Positions 25,213-33,423 are shown, numbered from the stretch's first letter. The stretch: 34,270 nt of DNA from an uncultured Campylobacter sp. (GCF_947255105.1 NZ_CAMYFP010000012.1:1-34270); one strand, 5' to 3'. The notes: generated from the sequence alone by a model not told the origin. Numbers and translations: made by a program.

Positions 25213-26094
25213 ATGAAAATTTTAAAAATTATATTGGCGCTTTGCGTTGTAAGTTTTGCACATGATTTTGAGCTTGACTTTAACAAAGGCGCAGTTGAAA
25301 ATGTAAAAGAGCTTATCAAAGTCGATAAAATAGAGCTAAATTTAGATACAAAATCGCCTGTTTTGGGACTTGACTACAAAGATGACGAATTTTTGCTTGC
25401 TACGAAAGATTTGGAACTTTTTTTAATGGATGAAAATTTCAAAAAACAAAAAGGATATTTAAAAAGCACAAAAGACTGGATTATTCAGTTGGAAGATGGT
25501 GTAGCAGCTAGTTATTTTAATGACTCAATTGGCATTATGAGCTACAACAAAACTTACACCTTTTTCAAACTAACACCAAATCAAGATAAAAAAGAGGCAA
25601 ATTTAGCGTGGCGATATCTTTATAAGGGCTATGAGGACTTTACGCTTGACTTTAAAGATAGATATTCAACCGTAAGAGCAAAGCAACAATACATCTTATC
25701 TTGGGATTATAGCGATTTTTATAAAGAGTTTTTTATAGCTACAGTTCCTGACGATATCAAAAATTATTGGAGTATCGCAAGTTTTAACAGCGAGGACAAT
25801 ATGCTCTCAAGCGAGTTTTTACCAACATTTGATAAAAGCTTAAAGATAAAAGATAAAAGAGATTTGAGCGACTATTACATCACAGGAATGGACGCAAAAG
25901 ATGAGTTTATTTATCTATTGTCAATTAGGTATTCAACCATCTTAAAGCTTGACCCAAGAACTCGCACAATAGTAGATGTCTATGGCTTTAGCGGAGTCAA
26001 AGACGCCACTGCTCTTGCCATTAGAGATGATATGTTTTATATCACTTCAAGAGAAGATGGCAAAAATTTTGTCTATATATTTAGGCTAAATTAA
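25213..26094 (+). CDS. Exported beta-propeller-like protein, counterpart of the DsbI C-terminal domain
   Basis: The 293 residues start with a signal peptide (MKILKIILALCVVSFA), so the mature protein is periplasmic. The rest is rich in short strands with repeated patterns such as VLGLDYKDDEFLLATKDLELFLMDENFK and ITGMDAKDEFIYLL, resembling WD40/YVTN-type propeller blades. It begins 8 bp after the upstream stop with its own AGGAG, so it is a separate gene and not a frameshift product. Its position suggests it works with the preceding membrane protein. It has a single cysteine, inside the signal peptide. Confidence 0.7.
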   Translation: MKILKIILALCVVSFAHDFELDFNKGAVENVKELIKVDKIELNLDTKSPVLGLDYKDDEFLLATKDLELFLMDENFKKQKGYLKSTKDWIIQLEDGVAASYFNDSIGIMSYNKTYTFFKLTPNQDKKEANLAWRYLYKGYEDFTLDFKDRYSTVRAKQQYILSWDYSDFYKEFFIATVPDDIKNYWSIASFNSEDNMLSSEFLPTFDKSLKIKDKRDLSDYYITGMDAKDEFIYLLSIRYSTILKLDPRTRTIVDVYGFSGVKDATALAIRDDMFYITSREDGKNFVYIFRLN

Positions 26095-26100
26095 ATTGCA

Positions 26101-26132
26101 AAAACGCGTGGTGAGATATCTGCGCGTTTTTT
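26101..26132 (+). terminator. Rho-independent terminator of the dba-dsbI-propeller operon
   Basis: AAAACGCG pairs with CGCGTTTT around a 14-nt loop, and the arm runs on into TTTTTT. It begins 7 bp after the stop at 26094. Confidence 0.8.
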
Positions 26133-26166
26133 ATTTGTTTATGAAACTCTTGCTTATAAATTGACT

Positions 26167-26238
26167 AAAACCGCCTCTCATTCCACTTCTTTTTGCAAAA
26201 CCAAATTTGTCTTATAGCTGTTTTTTGTAGCCATGAAA
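26167..26238 (-). pseudogene. Fragment of a second PepSY-type gene
   Basis: On the minus strand this segment reads MATKNSYKTNLVLQK, identical to residues 41-55 of the PepSY protein at 23381-23932, then hits an in-frame TGA. Nucleotide similarity to 23744-23815 continues beyond the stop. At its right end it joins directly to sequence that in the intact locus lies about 200 bp further upstream, so an internal deletion has occurred. It is a decayed copy of that gene. Confidence 0.85.
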
Positions 26239-26323
26239 GATGATAGTTGCATAAACTCAAATTCTGCTGATTTTATCCCTCTTACAAAAAGACATAAAAA
26301 TGTCTTAAAAATCATCTATCATA
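26236..26323. repeat. Copy 2 of the 88-bp intergenic repeat
   Basis: Ungapped match to 24023-24110 (81 of 88). It keeps ATGATAG (26240-26246) and CTATCAT (26316-26322) and a hairpin lengthened to AGACAT-aaa-ATGTCT-like pairing. It ends 19 bp before the macrodomain gene, so it may form that gene's upstream region. Confidence 0.85.
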
Positions 26324-26342
26324 GACCAAAAAGGAGGGTTAA

Positions 26343-26885
26343 ATGATCTCTTATGAAATTAGTATAAAGCGTGGTGATTTACTTGATGAAAAAGCTGATA
26401 TTTTAGTAAATCCATCAAATACTCTAATGCTGCTTGGAAGCGGTGTTTCAAGAGCATTTTTTTGTAGATGTGGCGGTGGAGAGCTTGAATGTTTGATACA
26501 AGAAAAACTAAAAAATAGCTCTTTAAAACCAGGTGAAGTTCTAAAAACCATATCAAACAACGAAAATTTCACTCATATTTTTCATGCAGCTGTTTTAAAC
26601 TATACATTTAAAAATCTCCCAAAATATCCAAATTTAGATGTTATTAAAAATATTCTAAACAATATTGATAATGAAATTTTAAAATATGGCAAATTTGATA
26701 TTAAGCTTGGAATTCCTCTAATTGGGTGCGGCATTGGCGGACTTAATAAAAAAAATGTGATAAATTTATATAAAAAACATTTTATTAAAAACAATAGTGC
26801 AAATATAAAGTGTAGAGTTGTGATATATGGATACACAAAAGAGGATTTTAATCTAATAAATGAAATTTTTAAAAAGGATATATAA
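26343..26885 (+). CDS. Macrodomain protein (ADP-ribose binding or hydrolysing)
   Basis: This 180-residue protein is a single macrodomain. Residues 11-46 carry GDLLDEKADILVNPSNTL and the glycine-rich GSGVSRAF...CGGG loop. Residues 123-139 carry the second phosphate loop GIPLIGCGIGGLNKKNV. Such domains bind ADP-ribose, and several remove it from proteins or nucleic acids, including the antitoxin DarG. The usual GGGVD reads GSGVS here, so catalytic activity is uncertain. GGAGG precedes the ATG. The stop overlaps the next start (TAATG), implying a fixed ratio of the two products. Confidence 0.85.
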   Translation: MISYEISIKRGDLLDEKADILVNPSNTLMLLGSGVSRAFFCRCGGGELECLIQEKLKNSSLKPGEVLKTISNNENFTHIFHAAVLNYTFKNLPKYPNLDVIKNILNNIDNEILKYGKFDIKLGIPLIGCGIGGLNKKNVINLYKKHFIKNNSANIKCRVVIYGYTKEDFNLINEIFKKDI

Positions 26886-27508
26886 TGCAAAATTTAGCTA
26901 AATTTCGTTCTATTTCAGATATGCATGAGTGGACAAAAGCAAATAATGCTCTAAATTTCAGGACCTATAAAGAAATTTATGAGTTAAAAATAAAAATTTA
27001 TGATGAGATTGTAAAAAATGATGTAAGTCATTTAGTAAGTCTTGATGGGCTTTTTGATGATGAAAAGACAATGGAGTTTATAAATCCTAAAATGATCCTG
27101 TTTTTATCTATCTCTATACCAATAACACTTGCTCATCTAAAGATAGAATATGCACATAATGAAAACTGGAGAGAGGAGATGAATGATGAAAATCGTAAAA
27201 GATTTTACAATACAAATGATCTATATGATGATTATTTTGATTTAAAAGAGCAGTATAAATTTATAAATTTAACTCCTAGAGTTCCTAAAAATCCAAAAGA
27301 TTTTAGAAATGGAAATATTGTAGCAAAACATGGAGTATATCAAACAGATCTTCATTGGCTATGTCAAAAAGAAATAGGGCTTCTTGCTGAAATGCTAAAA
27401 GAAAGTAGATACTCAGTCTCACAAGTATGTTCAATGAGCTCTAATATAACTTTACAAATTTTACAAAGAAGATTGGAGTCCAATTTTTTAAAGTATTTGG
27501 AGAGGTGA
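26885..27508 (+). CDS. Unrecognised protein coupled to the macrodomain gene
   Basis: I do not recognise this 207-residue protein. It has no signal peptide. It is charged and mostly helical by appearance, with a hydrophobic stretch at about 69-85 (KMILFLSISIPITLAHL), a WREE...RKRF segment at 95-107 and a basic RNGNIVAKHG at 141-150. It shows no motif of the DarT ADP-ribosyltransferase. Start and stop overlap with the macrodomain gene indicates a functional pair, perhaps an effector whose modification the macrodomain reverses. That is inference only. Confidence 0.6.
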   Translation: MQNLAKFRSISDMHEWTKANNALNFRTYKEIYELKIKIYDEIVKNDVSHLVSLDGLFDDEKTMEFINPKMILFLSISIPITLAHLKIEYAHNENWREEMNDENRKRFYNTNDLYDDYFDLKEQYKFINLTPRVPKNPKDFRNGNIVAKHGVYQTDLHWLCQKEIGLLAEMLKESRYSVSQVCSMSSNITLQILQRRLESNFLKYLER

Positions 27509-27513
27509 AATTT

Positions 27514-27542
27514 AATCTATCCTAGAAAAACTAGGATAGATT
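27514..27542. terminator. Bidirectional terminator between converging operons
   Basis: A perfect 12-bp stem (AATCTATCCTAG with CTAGGATAGATT) with an AAAAA loop sits exactly between the stop codons of two convergent genes (27508 and 27547). T-rich DNA follows on the plus side and AAATTT on the other. Confidence 0.85.
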
Positions 27543-27546
27543 ATTG

Positions 27547-29187
27547 TTAGTTTTTATTTTCTAAATCTTTAAATAATAATTCTTTCATCTCATCACCGTG
27601 ATTTTTTGCCTTTTCAAAATCCCACGGATCTTCGATGCTAACACTATCTAAAGCTAGTATCATTTTTAAGCTTTGAGCTCTTTGTTTGCCATCTATCCAG
27701 TCTTGTATGTCTACTTTTTTCTTAACAACAGTTTGTCCGCTCAAAGATGAATTTCTACCACCAGAAATTAAAGCTAAATTTCCAAAATTATGTATTGTAT
27801 CTTCATTAAAACCATTTTCATTGCGTTTACTTTGTGGCTGTATATGCTCAATTGAATTTAGTCTTGTTAAATAATATCTTTCTTTTACAGTTTGATATTT
27901 CTCATCTTTAAAATAGTTATCAAAATTTTTCCACAAAAGATAGTCAAGCTTGTAGAAAAAATAGTGAGGAGTGTCAGTTCCTTGATCTAATAAGTTTTCT
28001 AAGTTTTTATCTTTTATCAAAGCTTGCATTCTTTTTTTGTCGATTTCTTCCAATTTACCAATATGTTTGTTTACATCACCCAAAGTTTCGCACTTTTCTA
28101 GATATTTTACTAGCCACTCATTGCTGCTTTGAACTTCAAACAAAAGTTGTATCATAAGATAAGGTTTGTTCGATACCTCTTTTTTATCAATAAGATATGA
28201 ATTTTCTAAGCCTCTTTTAAAAACATATTTATCAAAAAGCTTTCTATATTGCTCAAGTTTGGTAATAAAATTCTCATTTAAATTTGTATCAAAAATATGT
28301 TGTTTGAAATTTTTTATAAGATTTTCAGGGTCAAGTGGCATTTTTTCATTTAAAATTTTAGCCACGATTGCCAAAAACTCCTCAAAATCAACTATGCTTT
28401 TTACTTCTAAAACCTCATTATTATCTGGGCTATTCTCTTTACTTTCCTTTTTATCTGCGCCAAGATTATCTAAAATATGATTTATTGAGACTTGCTCAAT
28501 TGAGCTAATATTATTTAAATTTCCATTATAATATCTCTCCATATTTTCACATTTTTCCCAAATTTTTGCTAAATTTTCTCTCTTGCACTTATCGGCTTTA
28601 TTTAAAAACAGAGCTTTTAAGATATCACTTTTTCCAAGTTGCATTTTATTTAAATTTATAGCTTCAAAATAGTGCTTTTCATCCATATTTTCATCTAATG
28701 TAGTCATTGTAAAATAAACTTTTTTAAGCATTTTTTGTATTTGTGCTTTATCACTATCTTGTTTATATTGTCTAAATATAAATTTGCAAATTTCGTTTAA
28801 ACTTTGCATTTTAAAATTTGGATTTTTAAAATCAATATTTTTTAAATTTTCATTATCCTCATCATCTACCAAATATCCAATTTTATAAAATTTCAAGCCA
28901 GTAAATTTAGCTAGCAAATACAGAGTCATAAGGCGTTGCTGTCCATCTATTAGCATAAGTTCGCCATCTTTTTGCTCTTTAACAACGATATTTCCTATAT
29001 AGTAAGAACTTTCATCGTCTAAATTTGAAACATCATTTTCATCTAAAGAGTGTCCTAAAGCATCATTTATCAAATTTTCAACATCTTCCCCATCCCAAGA
29101 ATACTCTCTTTGAAAAAATGGTATTTTAAAACTAAAATTTTGTTCTTGCAACTTATCTAGGTTGTATTGATTTATCAATTCGCTCAT
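27547..29187 (-). CDS. DUF262-DUF1524 protein, GmrSD/SspE-like nuclease
   Basis: This 546-residue protein has an N-terminal DUF262 domain with IPFFQREYSW (22-31) and LIDGQQRLMTL (79-89), the ParB-like nucleotide-hydrolysis motif of GmrS. Its C-terminal DUF1524 HNH-type domain has EHIQP (H448), HNFGNLALI (466-474) and GRNSSLSGQ (from 477) ahead of lysines. That is the GmrSD fold as one chain, as in type IV restriction enzymes and the phosphorothioation-sensing SspE. It is the last gene of a minus-strand operon, 17 bp after a second DUF262 gene, with AAGGAT before the ATG. No modification genes are nearby. Confidence 0.88.
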   Translation of the reverse strand: MSELINQYNLDKLQEQNFSFKIPFFQREYSWDGEDVENLINDALGHSLDENDVSNLDDESSYYIGNIVVKEQKDGELMLIDGQQRLMTLYLLAKFTGLKFYKIGYLVDDEDNENLKNIDFKNPNFKMQSLNEICKFIFRQYKQDSDKAQIQKMLKKVYFTMTTLDENMDEKHYFEAINLNKMQLGKSDILKALFLNKADKCKRENLAKIWEKCENMERYYNGNLNNISSIEQVSINHILDNLGADKKESKENSPDNNEVLEVKSIVDFEEFLAIVAKILNEKMPLDPENLIKNFKQHIFDTNLNENFITKLEQYRKLFDKYVFKRGLENSYLIDKKEVSNKPYLMIQLLFEVQSSNEWLVKYLEKCETLGDVNKHIGKLEEIDKKRMQALIKDKNLENLLDQGTDTPHYFFYKLDYLLWKNFDNYFKDEKYQTVKERYYLTRLNSIEHIQPQSKRNENGFNEDTIHNFGNLALISGGRNSSLSGQTVVKKKVDIQDWIDGKQRAQSLKMILALDSVSIEDPWDFEKAKNHGDEMKELLFKDLENKN

Positions 29188-29204
29188 TTTTTATCCTTTT
29201 ATTT

Positions 29205-30455
29205 TTAATTTTTAATTTGTATTTTTCCAAAAGAGATTTTTTCAATTTTATTTTTTAATTTCTCATTTAAAACATAGCTGACGCCTTTATCATAATCTCT
29301 ATTTTCACCATCATTAGGAAAATTAAATTTCAAATCATTTTCCAATCTTTCAATTAGATAAAAACTATAATCGCTACTTAAAATTTTATTAAAAATATCT
29401 TTTGTGTTTTTCTTTAAATAATAGCCATTATACCTAACAGACATCAAGCCATCACTTGATTTTATAGATAATGTAGCAAACAAATAGACAAAAACATTCT
29501 CATAAAATTTTTCAAAATTTTCATCAAAGCCAAATTTATCCACATAAACTAGTAAAAGCATTATCATTGCTTGATTTAAAAGCCATTTCTTATCAAAAAT
29601 ATAGGATTTTGGTTGTATGATTTCATAAATACGAGCATATTTAAAAGTATAGTCAAAAAACATCATTCCACCAACTATGTTTGAGCTAAATTTAAAATCC
29701 CGTAAATTTAAATTTTCACCTTTTATCTGAGTTTTAAACTCATTCAAAACCGAGTTGTCATAATTTATCCAAACATCAAAATAAAAATTCCTATCATCAA
29801 ACATTGACCTTAAAATAAATAGATCGTTTATAACACATTTCAATAAAGAATTTGAACCATACCACTCAAAATTATAACTATACTTTTTCCACTCTTTTGC
29901 AATCTGCTTTTGTATGGAAATATCCATATCGCCCAAATGCATAAAATGGTGATTTTTTAGCAAATCAACATCATCAAGCTTTTTGCCACGAGAGTTTTGT
30001 GTATCAAAAAACTTAAAAGCCTCATCTAGGTCTTTAGTTTTTATATAGGTCACCACTAGGTTATTTAAAATAAATTCTATAAGATCACCTTTTCTTTCAA
30101 AATTTGAAAAATAGCTTTCTATAAAACTATAATTTCTTTTTAAAGCCTCGTTTGAGTTTATGTTTATATTTTCTAGCAAATTTATCTTTTTCTTCAAACT
30201 TTTTAATATCAAAGCTATTGTAGTAAGGCGTTGTTGCCCATCAACAATATTTAATTCATCATTTTCCTCATGTAAAATTATATTTCCTAAAAGATATTTA
30301 TTATTTTTTAAAAAACCATCTTTTATATCTTCACAAAGATATCTTACATTCTCAAGTTTCCATTTATATGGTCTTTGATAAAATGGAATTTTTATATTTT
30401 TGCTATAAATATCTTTCATGCTCATTTCGCCTATGTTATTTAAGATATTCTCCAT
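29205..30455 (-). CDS. DUF262 protein lacking the DUF1524 nuclease
   Basis: The 416-residue product shows the DUF262 motifs IPFYQRPYKW (23-32) and VDGQQRLTTI (71-80). The family signature FFDTQNSRGKKLDDVDLLKNH follows near 170-190. The remaining 230 residues contain no HxxP...GNL nuclease pattern, so only the nucleotide-binding half is seen. It stands 17 bp before the DUF262-DUF1524 gene and 33 bp after the ATPase gene, with AAGGAG at the start. It may be a regulatory or target-sensing partner of the nuclease. Confidence 0.8.
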   Translation of the reverse strand: MENILNNIGEMSMKDIYSKNIKIPFYQRPYKWKLENVRYLCEDIKDGFLKNNKYLLGNIILHEENDELNIVDGQQRLTTIALILKSLKKKINLLENININSNEALKRNYSFIESYFSNFERKGDLIEFILNNLVVTYIKTKDLDEAFKFFDTQNSRGKKLDDVDLLKNHHFMHLGDMDISIQKQIAKEWKKYSYNFEWYGSNSLLKCVINDLFILRSMFDDRNFYFDVWINYDNSVLNEFKTQIKGENLNLRDFKFSSNIVGGMMFFDYTFKYARIYEIIQPKSYIFDKKWLLNQAMIMLLLVYVDKFGFDENFEKFYENVFVYLFATLSIKSSDGLMSVRYNGYYLKKNTKDIFNKILSSDYSFYLIERLENDLKFNFPNDGENRDYDKGVSYVLNEKLKNKIEKISFGKIQIKN

Positions 30456-30488
30456 CCCACTCTCCTTAAATTTAAAATTTATCTGTGA

Positions 30489-32462
30489 TTATACATTTTG
30501 AAAGTTAGCTTTTGTCTTTAACAAACATCTCTGTTTTAAGAGGTCAAAATACTCATCTGCGCTATTTACATTTAAAAATTTCATACTTCTTTTTACTGAT
30601 TCAAAATCACCAATTGTTATATTGCTTAGCTCTAAAAATGAGTTTAAAAGCTCCTCTTTTGGCTTAAAGCCTAAATTTTCACATCTATTTTGAAAGATAT
30701 CTTTAGCTTGTATGAAATTTAAAGGCCTTAACTCCACCATAAAATCAAATCTTCTTAAAACCGCACTGTCTATTAGTTCAAACAAATTCGAAGTTGATAT
30801 AAAAATGCCATTAAAACTTTGCATTGAGGTTAAAAACTCATTTACCATAGTTAGTTCCCAGCTTTTGGTAGCCCTATTTCTACTAAATAAAAAGCCCTCT
30901 ATCTCATCGATTAGTAAAATCGCATCTTTTTGTTTGGCTAGTAAAAAGGCATTTTTTATATTTTTTTCACTCTCGCCGATATAAGGTGACAATAGATCAC
31001 TTCCAGTCTTTATAATAAGCTCTTTTTTAAGCCTGTCAGCCAGATAAAAAGCATAGGCGCTTTTACCACTTCCACTTGGTCCATAAAGACAAATTCTTAC
31101 ATCATTTTTTATTTTATTGGCTAGGTTTTCAAGATCATAATCAGAGTTTAAAAGTGTGATATCATACTCTTTAGGAGTGTATGTTATCTCTTTTTTAAAC
31201 TCCATTTTACCATATCCAAAAGCATTGAGAGTATTGTTTGTAAGAAGCTTAAACTCATTTGAAGCATCTTTTAAATTTAGAGTTTCTATGACTTTGCTAA
31301 CCTTAGCAATAGTAGCTGGTTGTAGATCGGGTGAGCCGCTAAAAAGCTCTTTTGTTTTATCATCTACTAAGTTTTTGGAGTATTTATTGATGATTTTTAG
31401 TTTTTGATTTTTAGGAATATCTTTAAACTCCATTATGAAGTCAAATCTTCTCAAAATAGCCTCATCGATACATCCAACATCATTTGTGATGTAAATAACA
31501 ACTCTTTTATTGTTTTCAAGAGCATAATTTACAAAAGCTTTATTGTCTTGTTTGTCGCGGGAGTTAAGACTAAAAATATCCTCAGCCTCATCGTAGATAA
31601 AAATTGTCTCTTTGCTAACGAAATTTGATATAAAATCTATACTTGATATCCTTGCCATAGAATAAAGAATATTATAATCATCAAAATATGATTTTATGCC
31701 AAGCCCCAAAACATTGCATTTGTTTGCTATTAGTGAGCAAATTTCGCTTTTTCCAACACCTGGCTTTCCATAAAACAAAATATTCACCCCTTTAAGCTCA
31801 TTTTCAATGGAGTATTTTAAATATGGGATTAAAACAGCTAAATCTTGCTTTATATGGTCAAAATCACTAAATTTAAGATTGCTAGAAGATAACTCATAAG
31901 TGTAGTATTTGATAAACTTATATATGCCGTTTTCAACAAGCAGATATTTTAAAAAATCATCCTTTGTATCGATTATATTTGCACGGTATCCAGAACCACC
32001 ATAAAGTTTTACCATATATCTAAAAGAATTTTTTAACTCAAATGCCTCTTTTATATTTTCTATTGGCTCGTTTAATATCCTAGAAAAAAAGGTATAAATT
32101 TCTAACTCGCTTTTATAAGATGATGTCATTTGATCCAATATACAAGAGTTATAATTTAACACAACAGCACCCATTCTAATGATATTTACCTGCGTGTTTG
32201 TAAGACTTAAGGTATTTTGCAAGAAATTTAGATTTTTTTCCAAAATATCATCTTCATCTATCTTAAACTCTTTTTCATAAATTTCAAGTTTTTCTTTTAG
32301 TTTGTTTAAAATCAGAGGAATTTGATCTTTTTCAAGCTTTATATTTTTATCCAAATACTCATATAAAACAGCCACTCTACCATCCATTAGTTTTAAAATA
32401 GTATCCAAATGAACAGCTACTCTAAGTTCCATTAATCTTATAATCTTTTGATAATAACTCAT
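30489..32462 (-). CDS. Tandem AAA+ ATPase of the DUF262 operon
   Basis: The 657 residues comprise a helical N-terminal region (1 to about 215) and two AAA+ domains. The first has Walker A GKPGVGKS (232-239), Walker B IFIYDEAED (DE at 291-292), sensor TND and ILRRFD (336-341). The second has GPSGSGKS (461-468), SPYIGESEKN (492-501; the YIGESEK motif of classic AAA proteins), ILLIDEIEG (DE at 519-520) and VLRRFDF. Both sites look intact, which suggests a p97-like double ring. It begins the minus-strand operon, with AAGGAGGG as the ribosome site. The N-terminal region matches nothing I know. Confidence 0.85.
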   Translation of the reverse strand: MSYYQKIIRLMELRVAVHLDTILKLMDGRVAVLYEYLDKNIKLEKDQIPLILNKLKEKLEIYEKEFKIDEDDILEKNLNFLQNTLSLTNTQVNIIRMGAVVLNYNSCILDQMTSSYKSELEIYTFFSRILNEPIENIKEAFELKNSFRYMVKLYGGSGYRANIIDTKDDFLKYLLVENGIYKFIKYYTYELSSSNLKFSDFDHIKQDLAVLIPYLKYSIENELKGVNILFYGKPGVGKSEICSLIANKCNVLGLGIKSYFDDYNILYSMARISSIDFISNFVSKETIFIYDEAEDIFSLNSRDKQDNKAFVNYALENNKRVVIYITNDVGCIDEAILRRFDFIMEFKDIPKNQKLKIINKYSKNLVDDKTKELFSGSPDLQPATIAKVSKVIETLNLKDASNEFKLLTNNTLNAFGYGKMEFKKEITYTPKEYDITLLNSDYDLENLANKIKNDVRICLYGPSGSGKSAYAFYLADRLKKELIIKTGSDLLSPYIGESEKNIKNAFLLAKQKDAILLIDEIEGFLFSRNRATKSWELTMVNEFLTSMQSFNGIFISTSNLFELIDSAVLRRFDFMVELRPLNFIQAKDIFQNRCENLGFKPKEELLNSFLELSNITIGDFESVKRSMKFLNVNSADEYFDLLKQRCLLKTKANFQNV

Positions 32463-32544
32463 AAAGCCCTCCTTGATAAATTTATGATAAAATTATAGAG
32501 CTTTTCAAAGACATTTTTTTGTCATCATCTTAAAAAGGATAAAA
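32463..32544. promoter_or_regulatory. Divergent ATPase/WYL regulator control region
   Basis: On the minus strand TATAAT (32492-32497) is the likely -10 of the AAA+ operon. A short inverted repeat GACA-6T-TGTC (32510-32523) lies about 13-26 bp upstream of it, near the -35 position. On the plus strand TATGAT and TATAGA are candidate -10 boxes for the WYL gene, with AAGGAT as its ribosome site. WYL regulators commonly bind such shared spacers; the operator assignment is tentative. Confidence 0.5.
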
Positions 32545-33423
32545 ATGGCAACGCAAGCAACTTTAGAAAAAGTAGCAAAAATTTATGAACTACTTACAAA
32601 ATCCCCAGTTAGCGAGAATCATCTATGCAAAATATTTAATAAAGACAAAAGAACTATCGCAAGATATATAAAAATTTTAAAAGATGATGGGATAAATATA
32701 AAGCTAAACAATAAAATTTACATCATAACAGATCTAAAAAAAGATGAAAATGATGTTGTTTTTAGCCTTGTAAAAAACTTCACCCAAAATCAAGGGTATG
32801 AAATTTATCAAAAATCAAAAGGTCTATTTAAAGAGATCAATAAAGAGTATAAAGATGCTTTTTTCATACAGCTAAAAAACGAAAATTTAGATAGTAACGA
32901 CCTGGAGTTTTTTAAAAGCTTGGCCTCTGCTATTGAGAATAAAGAGATGATAAATTTTACTTACAATGACTATAAATTCAAAGTCAAACCACTTAAAATT
33001 GCAAATTTTGATGGTTTTTGGTATCTGCTTTGTTTGGATACAAATAAAGATGATAAATTTAAAAAGTTTCATCTAAAAAGTATAAAAAACTTAAATATTT
33101 TAAATGAAAGATTTACAAATACAAAAGATATCGAGGCAAAACTTAAAAATGCCAACTCAATCTGGTTTGATATAGATAGCCAAGGTTTTATAGTTGAGCT
33201 TTTGGTTGATAACTCTATTTTAAAATTTTTAGAAAGAATTCCACTAAAAACGCAAGCAATAATCCACAAGCAAGATGAGAGCGAAGTACATTTAAAAGTC
33301 TCAAACTACTATGAAATCATGCCATTTATCTTACAATTTATCCCACTTATCAAAGTCATTGCCCCAAATGACCTAAATGAGTATTTAAAAAACTTACTAA
33401 GAAAGTATTTAAAATCAATTTAA
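32545..33423 (+). CDS. HTH-WYL domain transcriptional regulator
   Basis: This 292-residue protein has an N-terminal winged helix-turn-helix (about 8-62: VSENHLCKIFNKDKRTIARY) and a WYL domain from about 133, with the literal W159-Y160-L161 in FDGFWYLLCLD and FHLKSIKNL after it. A WCX-like C-terminal part follows. WYL proteins bind nucleic-acid ligands and often control phage-defence loci such as CBASS, BREX and CRISPR-Cas. It is divergent from the AAA+/DUF262 operon, its likely target, and lies 120 bp from a CRISPR array. Confidence 0.85.
   Translation: MATQATLEKVAKIYELLTKSPVSENHLCKIFNKDKRTIARYIKILKDDGINIKLNNKIYIITDLKKDENDVVFSLVKNFTQNQGYEIYQKSKGLFKEINKEYKDAFFIQLKNENLDSNDLEFFKSLASAIENKEMINFTYNDYKFKVKPLKIANFDGFWYLLCLDTNKDDKFKKFHLKSIKNLNILNERFTNTKDIEAKLKNANSIWFDIDSQGFIVELLVDNSILKFLERIPLKTQAIIHKQDESEVHLKVSNYYEIMPFILQFIPLIKVIAPNDLNEYLKNLLRKYLKSI

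Noticed and set aside
26236..26323. Insertion sequence or MITE with terminal inverted repeats
   Set aside because: The 7-bp ends could mark a MITE, but the homology continues into the PepSY fragment next to it, no target-site duplication was seen and there is no transposase.
26343..27508. DarTG toxin-antitoxin system
   Set aside because: The macrodomain would fit DarG, but the partner shows no DarT motifs and gene order alone is not enough.
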